From Pseudomonas sp. BGI-2 (lineage in GTDB: Bacteria > Pseudomonadota > Gammaproteobacteria > Pseudomonadales > Pseudomonadaceae): a stretch of DNA of 64,000 nt. The notes beneath the pieces were generated by a model. The model was not told the DNA's origin. It made no database searches and worked only from the letters and a program-made list of their open reading frames with translations. The DNA is taken from the NCBI RefSeq assembly GCF_004310295.1, contig NZ_SISB01000025.1:35142-99141 (forward strand), read 5' to 3'. The position numbers and the translations under genes were made by a program. This document shows positions 60,348 to 64,000 of the stretch, in pieces (the first letter of the stretch is position 1; the number at the start of each line of letters is the position of its first letter).

Positions 60348-61196
60348 ATGCATCGCCGACCTTCCTTATTTAAAGCGTGTATTTTTCTTGTCGCAGCGTC
60401 TGCTGCTGCCATGGGGGTGGCCCAGGCGGCGGACGGCAAGCTCGATAGCGTGCTGGCCCGCGGGAAACTGATTGTGGGCACGGGCAGTACCAATGCGCCG
60501 TGGCACTTCCAGGGAGCGGATGGCAAGTTGCAGGGGTTTGATATCGATATCGGGCGCATGATCGCCAAGGGATTGTTCAACGACCCGACCAAGGTCGAGT
60601 ACGTGGTGCAGTCGTCCGATGCGCGGATTCCCAACCTGCTGACGGACAAGGTCGACATCAGTTGCCAGTTCATCACCGTGACCGCCAGCCGTGCCCAGCA
60701 GGTGGCGTTCACCCTGCCGTACTACCGCGAAGGCGTCGGCCTGTTGTTGCCGGCCAGCAGCAAATACAAGGAAATCGAAGACCTAAAGGCTGCCAACGAC
60801 AGCGTGACCGTGGCGGTGCTGCAGAACGTGTACGCCGAAGAGCTGGTGCATCAAGCCTTGCCCAAAGCCAAGGTCGATCAGTACGACAGCGTTGATTTGA
60901 TGTATCAGGCCGTCAACTCCGGCCGTGCCGACGCCGCCGCCACCGATCAGTCATCGGTGAAATACCTGATGGTGCAGAACCCTGGCCGCTATCGCAGCCC
61001 GGCTTACGCCTGGAGCCCACAGACCTACGCTTGCGCGGTCAAACGCGGCGATCAGGACTGGCTGAACTTCGTCAACACTACCCTGCATGAAGCCATGACC
61101 GGCGTTGAGTTCCCGACTTACGCGGCGTCCTTCAAGCAATGGTTCGGCGTTGATCTGCCGACTCCAGCCATCGGTTTCCCCGTCGAATTCAAATGA
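60348..61196 (+). CDS. Polar amino acid ABC transporter, substrate-binding protein
   Basis: 282 residues with a signal peptide (FKACIFLVAASAAAMGVAQAA) and a family-3 solute-binding fold: LDSVLARGKLIVGTGSTNAPWHF, LQGFDIDIGRMIAKGLF, LTDKVDISCQFITVTASRAQQVAFTLPYY. It catches an amino acid or related compound in the periplasm for the permeases that follow. The substrate is not evident; the Cys in DISCQF near the binding site is unusual. First gene of the operon, with GGAG before the ATG at 60348. A GC hairpin lies between it and the first permease gene, as is common where the binding protein is made in excess. Confidence 0.93.
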   Translation: MHRRPSLFKACIFLVAASAAAMGVAQAADGKLDSVLARGKLIVGTGSTNAPWHFQGADGKLQGFDIDIGRMIAKGLFNDPTKVEYVVQSSDARIPNLLTDKVDISCQFITVTASRAQQVAFTLPYYREGVGLLLPASSKYKEIEDLKAANDSVTVAVLQNVYAEELVHQALPKAKVDQYDSVDLMYQAVNSGRADAAATDQSSVKYLMVQNPGRYRSPAYAWSPQTYACAVKRGDQDWLNFVNTTLHEAMTGVEFPTYAASFKQWFGVDLPTPAIGFPVEFK

Positions 61197-61207
61197 TCCC
61201 GTGAGAG

Positions 61208-61230
61208 CGGGGCGCCCATAACGCGCCCCG
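61208..61230 (+). terminator. Intercistronic hairpin (attenuator-like)
   Basis: CGGGGCG / CGCCCCG stem with a 9-base loop between the binding protein and permease genes, without a T run. It probably stabilises the upstream part of the message. Confidence 0.6.
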
Positions 61231-61248
61231 TTCAAGGTACTGCTGACC

Positions 61249-61911
61249 ATGAACTATCAGTTGAACTTTGCCGCCGTGTGGCGCGATTTCGACACTTTGC
61301 TGGCGGGGCTCGGTCTGGGCCTTGAGCTGTCGCTGGTGTCGATCGCCATCGGTTGCGTGATCGGCCTGATGATGGCGTTTGCTTTGCTGTCAAAGCACCG
61401 CGCATTGCGGGTGCTGGCGTCGGTGTATGTGACGGTGATCCGCAATACGCCGATTCTGGTGTTGATTCTGTTGATCTACTTCGCCTTGCCGAGCCTGGGG
61501 ATCCGTCTGGACAAGATCCCGTCGTTCATCATCACCTTGTCGCTGTATGCCGGGGCGTACCTGACCGAAGTGTTCCGCGGCGGTTTGTTGAGCATTCCCA
61601 AGGGGCAGCGTGAAGCCGGCCTGGCCATCGGGCTCGGCGAGTGGCAGGTCAAGGCCTACGTCACCGTGCCGGTGATGTTGCGTAACGTGTTGCCGGCCCT
61701 GTCGAACAACTTCATTTCGCTGTTCAAGGACACCTCGCTGGCCGCCGCGATTGCGGTGCCGGAGCTGACCTACTACGCGCGCAAGATCAATGTCGAGAGC
61801 TACCGGGTGATTGAAACCTGGCTGGTGACCACAGCGCTCTATGTTGCGGCCTGTTACCTCATTGCCATGATGCTGCGTTACCTCGAGCAGCGTCTGGCGA
61901 TCCGCCGATAG
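61249..61911 (+). CDS. Amino acid ABC transporter permease 1
   Basis: 220 residues, about five transmembrane helices, HisM/GlnP type. The EAA loop that contacts the ATPase is QREAGLAIGLGEWQVKAYVTVPVML. VIRNTPILVLILLIYFALP is the conserved helix start of the family. It pairs with the next permease as a heterodimeric inner-membrane channel. Nine bases separate the two genes. Confidence 0.94.
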   Translation: MNYQLNFAAVWRDFDTLLAGLGLGLELSLVSIAIGCVIGLMMAFALLSKHRALRVLASVYVTVIRNTPILVLILLIYFALPSLGIRLDKIPSFIITLSLYAGAYLTEVFRGGLLSIPKGQREAGLAIGLGEWQVKAYVTVPVMLRNVLPALSNNFISLFKDTSLAAAIAVPELTYYARKINVESYRVIETWLVTTALYVAACYLIAMMLRYLEQRLAIRR

Positions 61912-61920
61912 GAGGCCCAC

Positions 61921-62583
61921 ATGTACGAATCCCCTAGTTGGTTGCATGAATTGTGGGTCGCGCGGGAAGTGTTGTGGCAAGGCTTCCTGACCAGTGTGCA
62001 GGTCTCGGCGCTGGCGATTTTGCTGGGCACGATGGTCGGCATTGTCGCCGGTCTGGTGCTGACCTACGGCAATGTCTGGATGCGCGCACCGTTTCGGTTT
62101 TACGTTGACCTGATTCGCGGCACGCCAGTGTTTGTCTTGGTGCTGGCCTGCTTTTACATGGCGCCCGCAGTGGGCTGGCAGATCAGTGCGTTTCAGGCCG
62201 GCGCCTTGGGGCTGACGCTGTTTTGCGGCTCCCACGTGGCGGAGATTGTGCGCGGCGCGTTGCAAGCGTTGCCCAGCGGCCAGATGGAAGCGAGCAAGGC
62301 CATCGGCCTGACGTTTTATCAATCCCTTGGTTACGTGTTGTTGCCTCAGGCGTTGCGGCAGATCCTGCCGACCTGGGTCAACTCGTCCACCGAGATCGTC
62401 AAGGCCTCGACTTTGTTGTCGGTCATTGGTGTGGCGGAATTGTTGCTCAGCACGCAGCAGATCATCGCCCGCACCTTCATGACCCTCGAGTTTTACCTGT
62501 TCGCCGGATTTCTGTTTTTCGTCATCAACTACGCCATCGAATTATTCGGCCGGCACATTGAAAAGCGGGTGGCCTTGCCATGA
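61921..62583 (+). CDS. Amino acid ABC transporter permease 2
   Basis: 220 residues, the second HisM-type permease. EAA loop QMEASKAIGLTFYQSLGYVLLPQAL; DLIRGTPVFVLVLACFYM aligns with the equivalent helix of permease 1. The start ATG follows TAGGAGGCCCAC. The stop overlaps the ATPase gene by 4 bases. Confidence 0.94.
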   Translation: MYESPSWLHELWVAREVLWQGFLTSVQVSALAILLGTMVGIVAGLVLTYGNVWMRAPFRFYVDLIRGTPVFVLVLACFYMAPAVGWQISAFQAGALGLTLFCGSHVAEIVRGALQALPSGQMEASKAIGLTFYQSLGYVLLPQALRQILPTWVNSSTEIVKASTLLSVIGVAELLLSTQQIIARTFMTLEFYLFAGFLFFVINYAIELFGRHIEKRVALP

Positions 62584-63371
62584 CTCAACCTCAAGTTTCG
62601 ACACAGAACCAGGCCCTGCTGGATATTCGCGGCCTGCACAAACAGTACGGCAAGCTCGAAGTGCTCAAGGGCGTCGACCTGACCATGCAGCGCGGCAACG
62701 TGGTCACGCTGATTGGCTCCAGCGGTTCGGGCAAGACCACGCTGCTGCGTTGCGTGAACATGCTCGAAGAATTCCAGGGCGGCCAGATCGTGCTCGATGG
62801 CGAGTCCATCGGTTATGACGAGGTCAACGGCAAGCGCGTGCGCCACGCGGAAAAAGTCATCGCTCGGCATCGGGCGATGACCGGCATGGCGTTCCAGCAG
62901 TTCAACCTGTTCCCGCACCTGAGCGCGTTGCAGAACGTCACCCTCGGTTTGCTCAAGGTCAAAAAACTGCACAAGGACGAAGCCGTGGCGCTGGCGGAAA
63001 AATGGCTGGAGCGGGTCGGCTTGCTGGATCGGCGTGATCACTACCCCGGTCAGTTGTCCGGCGGTCAGCAACAGCGCGTGGCGATTGCCCGGGCGATTGC
63101 GATGAACCCGAGCCTGATGCTGTTTGACGAAGTGACCTCGGCCCTCGACCCGGAACTGGTCGGCGAAGTGCTGAACGTGATCAAGGGCCTGGCCGATGAA
63201 GGCATGACCATGTTGCTGGTCACCCACGAGATGCGTTTTGCCTTCGAGGTATCGGACAAGATCGTATTCATGAATCAGGGGCGCATCGAAGAGCAGGGGC
63301 CACCCAAGGAACTGTTCGAACGCCCGCAATCACCGCGTCTGGCTGAATTTCTCAAGAACACGCGGTTCTGA
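62580..63371 (+). CDS. Amino acid ABC transporter ATPase
   Basis: 263 residues. Walker A GSSGSGKTTLLRCVNMLE, Q-loop in MAFQQFNLFPHLS, signature LSGGQQQRVAIARA, Walker B LMLFDEVTSALDPE and switch His in LVTHEMRF. It belongs to the polar amino acid (HisP/GlnQ) subfamily and powers the two permeases. It overlaps the preceding gene by 4 bases and lies 41 bases before the RidA gene. Confidence 0.95.
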   Translation: MTQPQVSTQNQALLDIRGLHKQYGKLEVLKGVDLTMQRGNVVTLIGSSGSGKTTLLRCVNMLEEFQGGQIVLDGESIGYDEVNGKRVRHAEKVIARHRAMTGMAFQQFNLFPHLSALQNVTLGLLKVKKLHKDEAVALAEKWLERVGLLDRRDHYPGQLSGGQQQRVAIARAIAMNPSLMLFDEVTSALDPELVGEVLNVIKGLADEGMTMLLVTHEMRFAFEVSDKIVFMNQGRIEEQGPPKELFERPQSPRLAEFLKNTRF

Positions 63372-63412
63372 TTTTTTAAAAAGCATTCCACTTGCAATCA
63401 GGAGAAACACGC

Positions 63413-63802
63413 ATGAGCATTACTCGTTACGGCACCGGCAGCAGCGCCGCTGGCGGTACGCCTCGTCCTTTCGCCCGCGCCGTTGAAGCCGATGGCTGGC
63501 TGCACGTGTCAGGCCAGGTGCCGGCGCTGGATGGCGAGATCATTGTTGGCGGCATTGTCGAGCAGACTCACCAGACCATGAAGAACCTGATCGCGATTCT
63601 CGAAGAGGCCGGTTATGGCCTGGAAGATGTGGTGCGTGCGGGCGTGTGGTTGGAGGATCCGCGGGACTTCACGAGTTTCAACAAGGTCTTCTCCGAATAC
63701 TTCAAACCTGAACACGCTCCGGCACGGGCCTGTGTGCAGGCGAACATGATGGTCGACTGCAAGGTCGAGATTGACTGCATTGCGTACAAGAAAAAGGCCT
63801 GA
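63413..63802 (+). CDS. RidA-family protein
   Basis: 129 residues of the YjgF/YER057c/UK114 family: VSGQVPALDGEIIVGGIVEQTHQTMKNL, FNKVFSEYF and the active-site arginine in PARACVQANMMVDCKVEIDCIA. RidA proteins hydrolyse reactive enamine/imine intermediates from amino acid breakdown. Its place after a polar amino acid transporter suggests that it handles imines from the imported amino acid. This is one of the divergent RidA subgroups (Rid2-7 like) rather than archetypal RidA, judged by the extra residues near the N-terminus; that is a tentative reading. The ATG at 63413 follows AGGAGAAACACGC. Confidence 0.92.
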   Translation: MSITRYGTGSSAAGGTPRPFARAVEADGWLHVSGQVPALDGEIIVGGIVEQTHQTMKNLIAILEEAGYGLEDVVRAGVWLEDPRDFTSFNKVFSEYFKPEHAPARACVQANMMVDCKVEIDCIAYKKKA

Positions 63803-63818
63803 GATTTGCGGTGACTTC

Positions 63819-63883
63819 ATCGCGAGCAGGCTCACTCCTACATTTGGAATGCATTCCTCTGTGGGAGCGAGCCTGCTCGCGAT
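63819..63883. repeat. REP pair
   Basis: ATCGCGAGCAGGCTCACTCC ... GGAGCGAGCCTGCTCGCGAT with a short loop, after the RidA gene. Confidence 0.85.
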
Positions 63884-63951
63884 ATAGGTAGTCCGTTCCT
63901 TTCTCTTCCATACTGATATCGCTGGAAGTCAGTTGTCGGCGAGGAAGGAAC

Positions 63952-64000
63952 ATGCACCTGTGGGCTACGAATATGCTCGCGCAGCACTCGATGATTACGC
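63952..64000 (+). CDS. Possible start of a further gene (3' end missing)
   Basis: An ATG behind a strong GAGGAAGGAAC ribosome site opens a frame that begins MHLWATNMLAQHSMIT and stays open to the edge of the window, 16 codons. Too short to name a product. Its place after the RidA gene would fit an enzyme or regulator of amino acid breakdown. Confidence 0.35.
   Translation, partial: MHLWATNMLAQHSMIT

Overview
The window looks like a chromosomal segment from a Pseudomonas of the fluorescens group. The basis is the high-GC codon usage, many extragenic palindromes of the Pseudomonas REP type, and gene families typical of that group (Cti, CbtA/CbtB, CobE, DUF2790, DUF934 beside CysI, DUF6543-LRR proteins). 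No tRNA, rRNA, CRISPR array, insertion sequence or phage gene was recognised, and the strain was not identified.

Layout. 1-5.8 kb: the 3' end of a GntR/FCD regulator, a hybrid PAS sensor kinase and a UvrA2-type ABC ATPase that lies between two copies of a ~109 bp palindromic repeat. 5.8-11.3 kb: a six-gene minus-strand operon that reads as a stressosome (RsbR-, RsbS- and RsbT-like proteins, then an ATPase/PP2C protein) followed by a histidine kinase and a hybrid kinase. 11.5-13.2 kb: four small stress-type or unknown genes. 13.4-18.5 kb: a di-iron hydroxylase/SRPBCC fusion with an SMP-30-like partner, a LysR regulator and a HypX-like formyl-transferase/enoyl-CoA hydratase fusion with no hydrogenase genes in sight. 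18.9-23.4 kb: a Tat-exported amidohydrolase, an SCP2 protein, a histidine phosphatase and SohB. 23.5-27.4 kb: a large DUF6543-LRR protein that stops where a NEL ubiquitin-ligase catalytic region might be expected. 27.4-31.4 kb: sulfite reductase and DUF934, a 37-residue membrane peptide, an orphan periplasmic binding protein and a DUF2970 protein. 31.7-39.7 kb: MetH, the Cti fatty-acid isomerase, an acyltransferase and NfuA.

39.8-49.7 kb is an aerobic cobalamin region controlled by two divergent cobalamin riboswitches. One heads cbtB-cbtA-cobE-cobM on the minus strand. The other heads cobW-cobN-chlI/D on the plus strand. Two features stand out. The chelatase AAA+ and VWA parts are in different frames joined by an A AAA AAG slippery site and an 11-bp hairpin, a textbook -1 programmed frameshift signal. 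And cobN carries a 129 bp palindromic repeat inserted in frame, adding 43 codons. MetH nearby is a cobalamin consumer, so import, synthesis and use of the cofactor are close together.

49.9-64 kb: a phospholipase D-like protein, pyruvate oxidase PoxB, a decayed flavin oxidoreductase, a DUF2790 protein, an MFS exporter divergent from a LysR gene, a TerC-CBS-CorC membrane protein, a thioredoxin-like protein, an unrecognised small protein in an AT-richer stretch, and a polar amino acid ABC transporter with a RidA protein behind a good candidate sigma-54 promoter.
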